Part shown: one piece after another, positions 1 through 7,570 of the stretch
How positions within the stretch are numbered: position 1 is the first letter of the stretch
Layout: every line of letters begins with the position of its first letter
NCBI GenBank assembly: GCA_002773855.1
Contig: PEZY01000012.1
Span: 1-64,000 of the forward strand
Source: Candidatus Buchananbacteria bacterium CG10_big_fil_rev_8_21_14_0_10_33_19
GTDB taxonomy: Bacteria > Patescibacteria > ABY1 > 2-01-FULL-39-33
DNA: 64,000 nucleotides
Reading direction: 5' to 3'
The notes under the pieces: model-generated
Database searches by the model: none
What the model saw: the letters and a program-made list of their open reading frames with translations, nothing else
Told to the model about the DNA's origin: nothing
Program-made: the position numbers and the translations under genes

Positions 1-83
1 TTGGCATATTTATACTCATATACCCTGAATACTTACATATTCTGGGAAAACCGCCAAATGTATGTACACATTACCATAGTGTA

Positions 84-154
84 TTGACAAAGTTATTATT
101 TTATGATAATTGTATAAATAGATTGGTCTTTTCAAGTCAAACAAAAGAAGGAGG
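84..154 (+). promoter_or_regulatory. promoter and strong RBS of ClpP-like gene
   Basis: TTGACA at 84-89 and TGATAAT at 104-110 form a sigma70-like pair with a slightly short spacer (15 nt to GATAAT). An unusually good Shine-Dalgarno, AGAAGGAGG at 146-154, sits 8 nt before the ATG and fixes the start. Most native genes nearby lack such an RBS. Confidence 0.6.
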
Positions 155-162
155 TTGTAGAA

Positions 163-717
163 ATGATTTATCCCGATGGCTTAGATGCATTAAGATTCAA
201 ATTGTTATCTGAGCAAAATACTCTGGCAATTATTGGAGACATTGGTATTGCTATGGGTGATTATATTAGTGAGGCTTTTGCAATACTTAAAACAATGGGC
301 AATCCGGATATTACTATAGAAATCGATAGTGGTGGTGGCGATGCAAAAATTGGATTATATATTTATGATTGCATAAGGCTATACCCAGGAAAAACTACTG
401 GACTAGTTATTTTTAGAGCGAATTCAATGGGCGCTATTATTCTTCAAGCCTGCGATATTCGTCGGTGTTCTATCCATTCAACAATTTTAATTCATTGTAT
501 TTTACATACTATAAAAATAGTTAATTTTAAGTTAAATGACGCTAATCATGTAAATGAATTAATAGTTGACTGTAATATCTCTCAAGAAAAAACTGAGGCA
601 ATTTTAATTTCTAAAACCAAAAGGTCTAAAGGTAAAATTCAATCAGAAATGAAAAAAGATAAGCCTATGACTGCTCAACAAGCTCTGGATTTTGGGCTAA
701 TCGATGAAATTATTTAG
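163..717 (+). CDS. ClpP-like serine protease (stand-alone)
   Basis: Cytoplasmic ClpP/crotonase-fold peptidase of 184 aa, close to the usual ClpP core length. The ClpP triad can be placed: Ser88 in ANSMGA, His111 in ILIHC, and Asp166 in KKDKPM, followed by the family C-terminal motif AQQALDFGLID. The oxyanion-loop glycines appear as SGGGDA (56-61). No Clp ATPase gene lies beside it, and it has its own promoter and terminator, so it is a single-gene unit. The sequence is more diverged than a housekeeping ClpP (Asn-Ser-Met-Gly replaces the usual Ala-Ser-Met-Ala), so it could be an accessory ClpP paralogue or a phage-type head protease. Family sure, partner unknown. Confidence 0.85.
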   Translation: MIYPDGLDALRFKLLSEQNTLAIIGDIGIAMGDYISEAFAILKTMGNPDITIEIDSGGGDAKIGLYIYDCIRLYPGKTTGLVIFRANSMGAIILQACDIRRCSIHSTILIHCILHTIKIVNFKLNDANHVNELIVDCNISQEKTEAILISKTKRSKGKIQSEMKKDKPMTAQQALDFGLIDEII

Positions 718-733
718 TTAATATTTAAAAAAT

Positions 734-762
734 CTCCCGATTGATTTCGGGAGTTTATTTTT
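734..762 (+). terminator. rho-independent terminator after ClpP-like gene
   Basis: CTCCCGA and TCGGGAG arms around a 6-nt loop (734-753) followed by a T-rich run. It begins 16 nt after the stop codon. Confidence 0.85.
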
Positions 763-808
763 TTATATAACACATTTCTCAAAGAGTGTTGTATTATACA
801 ATAGGATT

Positions 809-825
809 GCGGAGACGAAGGGACT
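809..825 (-). repeat. 17-bp copy of the tRNA-Asp 3' end
   Basis: The 17 bases at 809-825 are identical to 1031-1047, the 3' end of the tRNA-Asp gene. No cloverleaf can be built around the copy, so it is a fragment. It lies at the far edge of a 220-bp palindrome-rich stretch, as left by integration or duplication at a tRNA. Confidence 0.6.
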
Positions 826-833
826 TACGTCAT

Positions 834-860
834 AAACCACCAACAAAAACTTGGTGGTTT
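834..860. terminator. bidirectional hairpin
   Basis: Perfect 10-bp arms AAACCACCAA and TTGGTGGTTT with a 7-nt A-rich loop and T-rich flank. Its likely role is a terminator for leftward transcription past tRNA-Asp. Confidence 0.6.
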
Positions 861-878
861 ATTCTGTCCTGGGTAGTA

Positions 879-907
879 GATAAATCCTCCGCTAGCTCGG
901 ATTTATC
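879..907. repeat. inverted repeat in the gene-free gap
   Basis: Perfect arms GATAAATCC (879-887) and GGATTTATC (899-907) around an 11-nt spacer that contains GCTAGC. There is no T-run, so it is not a typical terminator. The stretch 718-1030 holds only this and the neighbouring palindromes; no convincing gene is visible. Confidence 0.5.
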
Positions 908-962
908 TTCGCTCGATTATTCATCTCTCCTTCCGTCGAGATTCATATCTCGCTCGCTATCC

Positions 963-1052
963 GTTCGAGTCCCATTAGTATATTCGCATAAATAAAAACA
1001 CCACCTAAAAAAGGTGGCGTCTTTATTTATGCGGAGACGAAGGGACTCGAAC
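963..1052. repeat. large imperfect palindrome running into tRNA-Asp
   Basis: The core is a long hairpin, CGCATAAATAAA (985-996) against TTTATTTATGCG (1022-1033), with CCACC/GGTGG inside. Outside it GTTCGAGTCCC (963-973) faces GGGACTCGAAC (1042-1052), the latter being the T-arm of tRNA-Asp. So the tRNA tail is present in inverted orientation on both sides of a terminator stem. Confidence 0.6.
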
Positions 1053-1105
1053 CCTCGGCCTCTTCCGTGACAGGGAAGCGCTCTAACCAGCTGAGCTACG
1101 CCTCC
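1032..1105 (-). tRNA. tRNA-Asp (GTC)
   Basis: Full cloverleaf on the minus strand. Acceptor GGAGGCG pairs with CGTCTCC, the D stem is GCTC/GAGC, and the anticodon arm CTTCC-CTGTCAC-GGAAG gives GTC. The T arm is GAGGG-TTCGAGT-CCCTT and the discriminator is G. CCA is not encoded. Confidence 0.95.
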
Positions 1106-1200
1106 AAAGCGTATAAATGTTTTGAAAATAAAAGATACTTAACTCAAGTACCGATTGTAATTTTAGCATTAAAAATACTAAAAGTCAATAGGATATACCC

Positions 1201-1226
1201 AAAAACCGCCCAGAGGCGGTTTTTAT
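1201..1226. terminator. terminator of the infC-rpmI-rplT operon
   Basis: AAAAACCGCC and GGCGGTTTTT arms with a CAGA loop, 11 nt downstream of the rplT stop. A/T tracts on both sides allow it to act in both directions. Confidence 0.85.
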
Positions 1227-1236
1227 TTTCCAACAG

Positions 1237-1590
1237 TTATTTGGTTGGGTTAACTTTTTCCACGATTTGCGCAAACACCTTTGGTTGCTTTCTGGCGATT
1301 TCAGATAAAACTTTTCTATCTAATTCAACTTTGGCTGTTTTAAGCGCACCGATGAATTTACTGTAAGAAAGACCATGTTCTCTAACAGCAGCATTTAACT
1401 GAATTTGCCACAAAGCTCTCATAGTTCTTTTCTTAGTCTTTCGATCACGGAAAGCGTAAGCATCAGCTTTAGTAACAGCTGTTTTAGCAATTTTGATTAA
1501 TTTTTTTCGGCCCCATTTAAAACCTTTAGCTCTTTTTAAGATTCCTTTTCGGTTTTTAGTATGGATGACACCTCTTTTTACTCTCGGCAT
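1237..1590 (-). CDS. rplT: 50S ribosomal protein L20
   Basis: Binds 23S rRNA early in 50S assembly. The 117 residues match the usual bacterial length, with the basic N-terminus MPRVKRGV, the RKKLIKIAK helix region and the conserved GLSYSKFIGAL segment. It is the last gene of infC-rpmI-rplT: the gap to rpmI is 23 nt and a strong terminator follows. In many bacteria L20 represses its own operon at the mRNA level; no leader structure for that is obvious here. Confidence 0.97.
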   Translation of the reverse strand: MPRVKRGVIHTKNRKGILKRAKGFKWGRKKLIKIAKTAVTKADAYAFRDRKTKKRTMRALWQIQLNAAVREHGLSYSKFIGALKTAKVELDRKVLSEIARKQPKVFAQIVEKVNPTK

Positions 1591-1613
1591 ATCTTTGGTT
1601 TATATCAGTGTTA

Positions 1614-1811
1614 TTAGTTATAAGGCATCAATTTCTTGATGTTCTTGTGGTCAGCCTTAGCGATCTCAGAATCTCGTCTTTTGTTTCGCTTAGTGTTACC
1701 AGTTTCTCTAGCATTGAAATGGCCTTGGCCGCCAGTTCTTTTAATAACCTTTTTCTTTTTGGTTATTTTAAACCTTTTGACCACTGCTTTTTTGGTTTTC
1801 ATTTTTGGCAT
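1614..1811 (-). CDS. rpmI: 50S ribosomal protein L35
   Basis: Small basic 50S protein of 65 aa. The start is placed at MPKMKTKK (1811) because L35 proteins begin there; an in-frame ATG 8 codons upstream would add residues foreign to the family. RTGGQGHFNARETGNTKRNKRR is interrupted by no gap and matches the L35 core. It lies between infC and rplT, the standard gene order. Confidence 0.95.
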   Translation of the reverse strand: MPKMKTKKAVVKRFKITKKKKVIKRTGGQGHFNARETGNTKRNKRRDSEIAKADHKNIKKLMPYN

Positions 1812-1858
1812 AGTCTTGTCTTTATGTCGCTTCAACAGCTTATTTATTATTTAATTTT

Positions 1859-2425
1859 TTATAAAGTGATTATTGCTGATAATTTACTACCTAGTTTTTT
1901 GGTAGGCTGCTCAATCTTCATTTCTTTTTCAGTGTCTGCTAATTTTTCTTTTGTTCTAGTAATAATTTTATTGATAGCTTCTTTGGCAATGTCTACATGT
2001 TGATGTTCTCGACCACGAAGTTGAAGTTCAATTCGGACCTTATGACCATCAGTCAAAAATTCTACCGCTTTGTTAACCCTTAAATCTAAATCATGATCAC
2101 TTATTCGACTCGATAGCTTGATGGTTTTTAATTCAGAAGTTTTTTGTTTGGCCTTAGCTTTTCTTTCTTGTTTTTCTTTTTGGTATTTATAACTACCATA
2201 ATTCATAATCTTACAAATCGGCGGATCAACTAGTGGTGACACTTCTACTAAATCTAAATCCCTGGCTTTGGCAATATCAACAGCCTCTTGCTTGGATAGT
2301 ATGCCTAAATTTTGCCCTTCTTCATCAATAACTACCAACTTAGGTGCAAAAATTTTCTCATTAATTTTGAGTTCTTTAATTGGATTTTGATTTTGTTGCT
2401 TGCTGCCTCGAAACGATCTTCTCAT
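1859..2425 (-). CDS. infC: translation initiation factor IF-3
   Basis: Binds the 30S subunit and enforces start-codon and initiator-tRNA fidelity. It has 188 aa with both domains: N-terminal LKINEKIFAPKLVVIDEEG and the basic linker KYQKEKQERKAKAKQ, then the C-terminal domain with KLSSRISDHDLDLRVNKA and the RIELQLRGREHQH strand. The start here is ATG, not the rare AUU that many infC genes use for autocontrol. First gene of infC-rpmI-rplT; it begins 38 nt downstream of the ssrA 3' end and may be read through from smpB-ssrA. Confidence 0.97.
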   Translation of the reverse strand: MRRSFRGSKQQNQNPIKELKINEKIFAPKLVVIDEEGQNLGILSKQEAVDIAKARDLDLVEVSPLVDPPICKIMNYGSYKYQKEKQERKAKAKQKTSELKTIKLSSRISDHDLDLRVNKAVEFLTDGHKVRIELQLRGREHQHVDIAKEAINKIITRTKEKLADTEKEMKIEQPTKKLGSKLSAIITL

Positions 2426-2463
2426 CGGCTATTTTTAAAATTAATTTTTTAATGTGTGGACTG

Positions 2464-2849
2464 TGGAGATGAGGAGTAATGAACTCCTGTCTGGAAGTAA
2501 ATCCAAAGCTAGTGTACAAAAGTAGTTCTTTTATTTTAATCAAATCATTTGAAAAGAACAAAACAGATTTGATTTCATTCGAAATAGTTTAAATATATTT
2601 GTTCGAATAGACAAATATATCTGTCCTAGAAATATAACACCGCTGATTACCTACCTAGGCGCAAGTAGAGCGATGGCTATTTAGCAATTAAGCAATAGCA
2701 GGAGCAAAAGCAAATCCGCCGAAGGCTGATTTTACTTTGCTTAAAAATTTGTCTGCACTTATGTGCTTTGATATTTAGTTTACGAGCAAATATCAAACTC
2801 GTTTTGCTAACTTTAAATTTAAGGCCTCCCATCGAAACAATACATCCCC
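2464..2849 (-). ncRNA. ssrA: tmRNA (one-piece)
   Basis: Rescues stalled ribosomes with SmpB. The tRNA-like ends pair: GGGGATG at the 5' end (2843-2849) with CATCTCC (2465-2471); the T arm is AGGAG-TTCATTA-CTCCT; the discriminator is A and CCA is not encoded. The tag frame runs from 2756 down to 2688: 22 codons from GCA, starting ADKFLSK and ending FAPAIA before TAA. The tag is long, and it ends AIA instead of the common LAA/VAA. The 5' end directly abuts the smpB stop codon. Confidence 0.93.
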
Positions 2850-3323
2850 TTAAACTCGTTGTTTTAATGTCCTCTGAATTTCCCGGCCAGCTTCCCGTTT
2901 CTTGATAGCTTCTCTTTTATCAATCTTGGTTTTACCCCTGGCTAGAGCAATATCAGTCTTTATTAATCCTTTCTTAGTATATACATTTATTGGTATAATT
3001 GTCAAGCCTTTTTGCTTTATTTTCCCAATCAGTGAACTAATCTCTTTTTTGTGTAAAAGTAGCTTTCTTTTGTCGCTGGGGTCATATTTGGCTTGAACGC
3101 CACTGGCTGGCTTGTAGGGGGCAATATAGGATTTTAATAACCAAGCCTCACCACTAGGGTCTATTGTTACGTAAGAGCCTTTTAAGCTCATCTGACCAAG
3201 TTTAGCTGCCTTAACTTCTGGACCACTTAAAACTAATCCAGCCTGATAAGTTTGAATCACTTCATAATTAAATAAACCAGCTTTATTGGCGGCTATTATT
3301 TTATTGTCTTTGATGGTCTTCAT
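2850..3323 (-). CDS. smpB: SsrA-binding protein SmpB
   Basis: Partner of tmRNA that takes the place of the codon-anticodon duplex in the decoding centre. 157 aa with the start at MKTIKDNK (3323); a further in-frame ATG 19 codons upstream adds a non-family extension. SmpB landmarks are NYEVIQTYQAGLVLSGPEVKA, split by no indel, LLLHKKEI, and the C-terminal tail KREAIKKREAGREIQRTLK. The stop codon at 2850-2852 touches the first base of ssrA, so the two are almost certainly one transcript with the RNA released by 5' processing. Confidence 0.96.
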   Translation of the reverse strand: MKTIKDNKIIAANKAGLFNYEVIQTYQAGLVLSGPEVKAAKLGQMSLKGSYVTIDPSGEAWLLKSYIAPYKPASGVQAKYDPSDKRKLLLHKKEISSLIGKIKQKGLTIIPINVYTKKGLIKTDIALARGKTKIDKREAIKKREAGREIQRTLKQRV

Positions 3324-3437
3324 CTTGTTGACTTTGTATTTTATATTAAAGTATAATTTATATATAGATTGCCTGCCCATTCAATATGCAGACTCAGTTA
3401 CAGCTTGGCTTTCGCTTAAAATAATATTTCTAATGAT

Positions 3438-3453
3438 GTAAGTAGATACTTAC
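3438..3453. promoter_or_regulatory. 16-bp palindrome between divergent genes
   Basis: GTAAGTA (3438-3444) and TACTTAC (3447-3453) form a perfect palindrome with a 2-bp centre. It lies in the divergent gap between smpB and the AI-2E gene, so it is a candidate operator. No regulator is identified. Confidence 0.35.
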
Positions 3454-3486
3454 TTAATCACATAAAATTAACTTATTTATAGAAAA

Positions 3487-4533
3487 ATGGCAAATCCAGA
3501 ATTATCAAAAAAAGTAACCTTCGATGTTTCAATTATGGCCTTGTTTAAATTGTCAGTTTTATTTTTGATAATTTTCTTTTTGTTTTTTGTCCGAGATGTT
3601 ATTTTAATTGTGTTTGTGTCTTTGATTTTAGCTTCAGCTTTAGATCCTTGGGTAGATTATATGCAAAAGCATAAAATACCCAGAGGTTTTGGTATATTAA
3701 TAATATACTTAGTAGCAGTTTTAGTTTTAGCTGGTACAGTCTATTTGATTATACCACCAATAACTATCGAGGTTAAGAATTTATCCAAAGATTTCCCAAT
3801 GTATTGGGAAAAAATTAATAGCAGTGTGGACAGTTTTCGCACTTATTCTGATAGTCATGGTTGGACAGAAAATATTCAGCAATCACTTGATGAATTGCAA
3901 TCCAATGTTGGCGCTTTAGCTGGGGCAGCGGGTGGCATATTTAATACAGCCTTTGCTTTCTTGGGTGGCATTGTATCAATATTCATTGTAGCAGTTTTAA
4001 CTTTCTACTTAACCGTGGAAGAACATGCTATGAAGAGAGTTTTAAGATCTTTAGTGCCAGTTAAATATCAACCTTATGTTACACATTTAGTAAATAGAAT
4101 TCAAGAAAAAATTGGTATGTGGCTCAGGGGTCAGTTGATACTGTCTTTAATTATATTTTTATTGTCGTGGTTTGGCTTGACTATATTAGGCGTTAAATAC
4201 GCTTTGGTTTTGGCTTTATTTGCTGGGGTGACAGAATTAATACCTTATCTTGGTCCATTTATTGGTGCTATACCAGCTATTTTTATCGCTCTAACTCAGG
4301 CTCCAATTTTAGCCTTATTTGTCTTGATAGTTTATGTTATAATTCAGCAGTTGGAAAATCATGTCATAGTGCCAAAGGTGATGCAAAAAGCCGTTGGCTT
4401 AAATCCAATCATAACTATTATTTCTATGATGATTGGCTTTAAATTAGCTGGAGTATTGGGTATTGTGATTGCCATTCCGGTGGCTACGGCTATAAGTATC
4501 GCTTTGAGCGATGTCTTGGAAATTAAAGAATAA
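3487..4533 (+). CDS. AI-2E family transporter (PerM-like)
   Basis: Polytopic inner-membrane protein of 348 aa, the family's normal size. N-terminal hydrophobic pairs (about 20-55 and 68-92) are followed by an amphipathic middle (about 95-145) and then several helices in the C-terminal half. The family hallmark LFAGVTELIPYLGPFIGAIPA lies near residues 240-260. Members export AI-2 or act as Na+/H+ or permease-like proteins; the substrate here cannot be told. The call is the family only. Confidence 0.88.
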   Translation: MANPELSKKVTFDVSIMALFKLSVLFLIIFFLFFVRDVILIVFVSLILASALDPWVDYMQKHKIPRGFGILIIYLVAVLVLAGTVYLIIPPITIEVKNLSKDFPMYWEKINSSVDSFRTYSDSHGWTENIQQSLDELQSNVGALAGAAGGIFNTAFAFLGGIVSIFIVAVLTFYLTVEEHAMKRVLRSLVPVKYQPYVTHLVNRIQEKIGMWLRGQLILSLIIFLLSWFGLTILGVKYALVLALFAGVTELIPYLGPFIGAIPAIFIALTQAPILALFVLIVYVIIQQLENHVIVPKVMQKAVGLNPIITIISMMIGFKLAGVLGIVIAIPVATAISIALSDVLEIKE

Positions 4534-4631
4534 AAAAATAATTTATTAATTAATAAGTTTTTTGTGAACGCGGAATAGAATTTATTGATAATTATTATTC
4601 TGCCATTTGCGAAAAATAAGGGGAAAAAATA

Positions 4632-5189
4632 ATGGCTTACAAAAAAAGAGGTGGGCGTCAGGTTTCAGAAATAATTCCTGATGAGCAGGGTGATATAGAT
4701 CAAGGAATACAGGATTTTGCATATGATGGTAATAGTGGCGGTGCAATGAAATTTGTGATTGTTGCTTTGGTTGCAGTTATAATTTTAGTCGGTGGTTGGT
4801 ATTTATTGGATAATTATACCAATATTAATTTGCCAGGCATGAGTAGTGATCAAAACTTATCTAACGGTTGGCAAGCTATATTCTTGTCTAATGGTCAGGT
4901 TTATTTTGGTAAGGTAGAAAAAATTACTGATCGAGATTTAGTTTTAACTGATATTTATTATCTTCAGGTTGTGACTAAGCCATTACAACAAAGTCAAGAA
5001 GCGCCAACAGTTGAACAGACTCAATCTCAACAAGAATTGACCTTAGCTAAATTAGGTAATGAGTTACATGGTCCAGTTGATCGGATGGTAATTAATCGCG
5101 ATCAGATTTTATTAACCGAACAATTAAAAGAAGACTCTAAAGTGGTGACCGCGATTACTGCTTATGTAACAGAGCAAGCTCAAAAGTAA
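4632..5189 (+). CDS. single-pass membrane protein, function unknown
   Basis: 185 aa. A charged N-terminus (1-38) is followed by one strong transmembrane helix at about 40-59 and an extracytoplasmic domain with WQAIFLSNGQVYFGKVEKI. This hydrophobic, small beta-rich segment, which I recall seeing in CPR membrane proteins, is interrupted by a Gln/Glu/Thr-rich linker (about 115-135). RBS AAGGGGAAA precedes the ATG. It has its own terminator (5212-5240). No enzyme motif is visible. Confidence 0.8.
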   Translation: MAYKKRGGRQVSEIIPDEQGDIDQGIQDFAYDGNSGGAMKFVIVALVAVIILVGGWYLLDNYTNINLPGMSSDQNLSNGWQAIFLSNGQVYFGKVEKITDRDLVLTDIYYLQVVTKPLQQSQEAPTVEQTQSQQELTLAKLGNELHGPVDRMVINRDQILLTEQLKEDSKVVTAITAYVTEQAQK

Positions 5190-5211
5190 TTATTGGTAAT
5201 TTGTAAGTAAT

Positions 5212-5240
5212 AAAAGGACGTGTAAAAGCACGTCCTTTTG
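5212..5240 (+). terminator. terminator after the 185-aa membrane protein
   Basis: AAAAGGACGTG and CACGTCCTTTT arms around a short A-rich loop; A/T tracts flank both sides. Confidence 0.85.
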
Positions 5241-5279
5241 TGTTATAATTAATTTATAAATTAAGGTTTATTTATTCTT

Positions 5280-6017
5280 ATGTTACCTAATACTGCTAAA
5301 ATTTTTAATGATGATAATGAATACGTTACTTTGGCTGATCTAGCAAAATCAGAGAGTTATAGTTTGGAATATTTATCTGATTTAGCTAGTCGTGGCAAGC
5401 TAAAATCTTTTAAAATGGGTGATGAGTGGATTACAACTTTGGATTGGTTTAATGATCATAAAAAGTTCATTAAAAAAGCCATTGAATTAGAAATAGCTAA
5501 CCATCCAATTCATTATGAAACTAATTGGGTCGATTATGTCACAGATCATAATCCATTTTTGAGATTTTCTAGGCAGTTGGTTATCATATTAGTTATTTTT
5601 TCATTTATTTCTTTTTCTTTGAGTTGGTTAATATTTTCTCCAACTGGTCATAAATTTGCGGTAAATAGTAGGGAATTAACTAATAAAAAATATGTAATTG
5701 GTAATTATTTTTTATATTATACTGATAAAGTTATGACCCATAGTAATAATTATTTTTCCTATGTGGTTACAAATTCAATTAATTCAGTTGATCGATTGTC
5801 TAAGTCATTGGCTGTAGCCAGTCAAGATACAATCTATTTAGTTAAAGTAGTTGATCAAAATATTGGTCAAAATAAAATATCAGATGAAATCATTACCAAT
5901 AAATTAGATCAGTTAGTTGAGGGGATTAAGGCTAAATATCAAGCAGTAGCCGGAGACAGCGCTATTAGGCAACAAATCTATTTTAATGAGTGGGAAAATA
6001 TTGGGAATACTAAATAG
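5280..6017 (+). CDS. MerR/excisionase-like HTH domain fused to a membrane anchor
   Basis: 245 aa. Residues 14-60 read as a helix-turn-helix of the MerR/excisionase type (YVTLADLAKSESYS, then LASRGKLKSFKMGDEW, and a TTLDWFNDH strand end). One transmembrane helix sits at about 98-119, and the remaining ~120 residues are outside or periplasmic, without a known motif. A membrane-tethered DNA-binding protein with an extracytoplasmic sensor is the simplest reading. Target and ligand are unknown. TATAAT at 5244-5249 is the likely -10. Confidence 0.75.
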   Translation: MLPNTAKIFNDDNEYVTLADLAKSESYSLEYLSDLASRGKLKSFKMGDEWITTLDWFNDHKKFIKKAIELEIANHPIHYETNWVDYVTDHNPFLRFSRQLVIILVIFSFISFSLSWLIFSPTGHKFAVNSRELTNKKYVIGNYFLYYTDKVMTHSNNYFSYVVTNSINSVDRLSKSLAVASQDTIYLVKVVDQNIGQNKISDEIITNKLDQLVEGIKAKYQAVAGDSAIRQQIYFNEWENIGNTK

Positions 6018-6109
6018 TTAACTCAAGTTGTCAAAAGAGGTTTTTTTAGCTAAGATAGTCTAGTTAGACTTTGGATTTTTAAGGTTAAGATAAATTATAT
6101 AAAATACTT

Positions 6110-7486
6110 ATGTCGGTTAAAAAAGATGATTTAATGCAAAAAATAGTCTCTTTCTGTAAAAGAAGGGGCTTTGTTTTCCCTTCGTCAGAAATTTATGGTG
6201 GCTTTGCTAATGCTTATAGTTATGGTCCTTATGGCACAGAATTAAAAAACAATATTAAAAAATTATGGTGGAAAAAATTTGTTCAAGATAGAGAGGATAT
6301 TGTAGGTTTAGATGGTCCAATTATGCTTAATCCTAAATTGTGGCAAGCCTCTGGTCATACTAGTGGCTTTAATGATGCTATGGTTGATTGCAAGGACTGT
6401 AAAAAAAGATTTAGAGCTGATCATTTAGTTGAAGAATCAACCGGACAAGATTTAGAGGGGGATTTAGGGGCGATGTCTAAAACTTTAGTAACTGAAAAGG
6501 TTAAATGCCCTAATTGCGGTAAATCTAATTGGACTGAGGCCAGAAATTTTAACATGATGTTTAAGACCGAAATGAATGGGATTGATGAGCCAGTTTATTT
6601 ACGACCAGAAACAGCTGGTGCGATTTTTGTAGATTTTAAAAATGTCTTAGATTCTATGCGAGTTAAAATTCCATTTGGCATTGCTCAAATAGGTAAGGCT
6701 TTTCGTAACGAAATTATTGCTGGTAATTTTATTTTTCGTTTGCGGGAATTTGAACAAATGGAAATAGAATATTTTATTGATCCAGAAATGAAATGGGAGC
6801 CATTGTTTGATAAGTGGTTGGATGTTCAGGAGGAATTTGTGTTAGCCTTGGGAGCTAATAAAGATGATATTAAGAGATACGAACATCCTAAAGAAAAATT
6901 ATCACATTATTCTAAAAAAACCGTAGATATTCAGTATAATTTTCCATTTGGTTTTAGCGAACTTTATGGTTTGGCTCATCGTGGTGATTTTGATCTGTCT
7001 CAGCATGCCAAAGCATCTGGTGAAGATCTGGCTTATTTAGACCAGTCTGATAATAATCGTAAATATATTCCTCATGTCTTAGAACCAACTTTTGGTGTTG
7101 ATAGGAGCGTTCTAGTAGCGTTAACCGCTGCCTATACCGAAGAGGTAGTAGGTGATGAAAGTCGAACGGTATTAAAATTTCCTAAGTCCATTGCTCCAAT
7201 TAAAGTCGCTATTTTCCCATTATTAAAAAACAAAGAGAATTTAGTGTCCAAAGCTAAAGAAGTTTTTGATTCTTTAAAAGATAGTTTTATGTGTGAATTT
7301 GATGATAATGGTAACATTGGCAAAAGGTATAGACGACAAGATGAAATCGGCACACCTTACTGTGTGACCATCGATTTTGATACCTTAGAAGACAACACAG
7401 TTACCATTCGTGATCGTGATAGTATGATTCAAGATAGAATATCTTTAGACTCGCTAAAAGATTATTTGGTTAAAAATCTTATTTAG
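6110..7486 (+). CDS. glyQS: glycyl-tRNA synthetase (dimeric class II type)
   Basis: Charges tRNA-Gly with glycine. 458 aa, the length of the alpha2 enzyme and not the alpha2beta2 GlyQ/GlyS pair. Zinc ligands Cys94, Cys97, Cys133 and Cys136 lie in the insertion after motif 1. Motif 2 region is YLRPETAG (163-170) with AFRNEI after it, and motif 3 is GVDRSVLVAL. The C-terminal anticodon-binding domain begins near KVAIFPLLKN and ends in RDRDSMIQDRISL. It is flanked by AT-rich gaps on both sides, so it is a single-gene unit. Confidence 0.97.
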   Translation: MSVKKDDLMQKIVSFCKRRGFVFPSSEIYGGFANAYSYGPYGTELKNNIKKLWWKKFVQDREDIVGLDGPIMLNPKLWQASGHTSGFNDAMVDCKDCKKRFRADHLVEESTGQDLEGDLGAMSKTLVTEKVKCPNCGKSNWTEARNFNMMFKTEMNGIDEPVYLRPETAGAIFVDFKNVLDSMRVKIPFGIAQIGKAFRNEIIAGNFIFRLREFEQMEIEYFIDPEMKWEPLFDKWLDVQEEFVLALGANKDDIKRYEHPKEKLSHYSKKTVDIQYNFPFGFSELYGLAHRGDFDLSQHAKASGEDLAYLDQSDNNRKYIPHVLEPTFGVDRSVLVALTAAYTEEVVGDESRTVLKFPKSIAPIKVAIFPLLKNKENLVSKAKEVFDSLKDSFMCEFDDNGNIGKRYRRQDEIGTPYCVTIDFDTLEDNTVTIRDRDSMIQDRISLDSLKDYLVKNLI

Positions 7487-7570
7487 AATTTTTATTCTAA
7501 AAAATTAAATAGTTCTAGTGTTTTTTGACAATAGGAGTTATTTAATCATCTAAAAAATATTATTTAAATA

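Noticed and set aside
786..995. 69-codon open frame near tRNA-Asp
   Set aside because: It reads across hairpins and tRNA fragments, has no RBS, and its composition follows the repeats.
2376..2561. 61-codon minus-strand frame
   Set aside because: It lies within the tmRNA 3' part and the infC start; the RNA explains the sequence.
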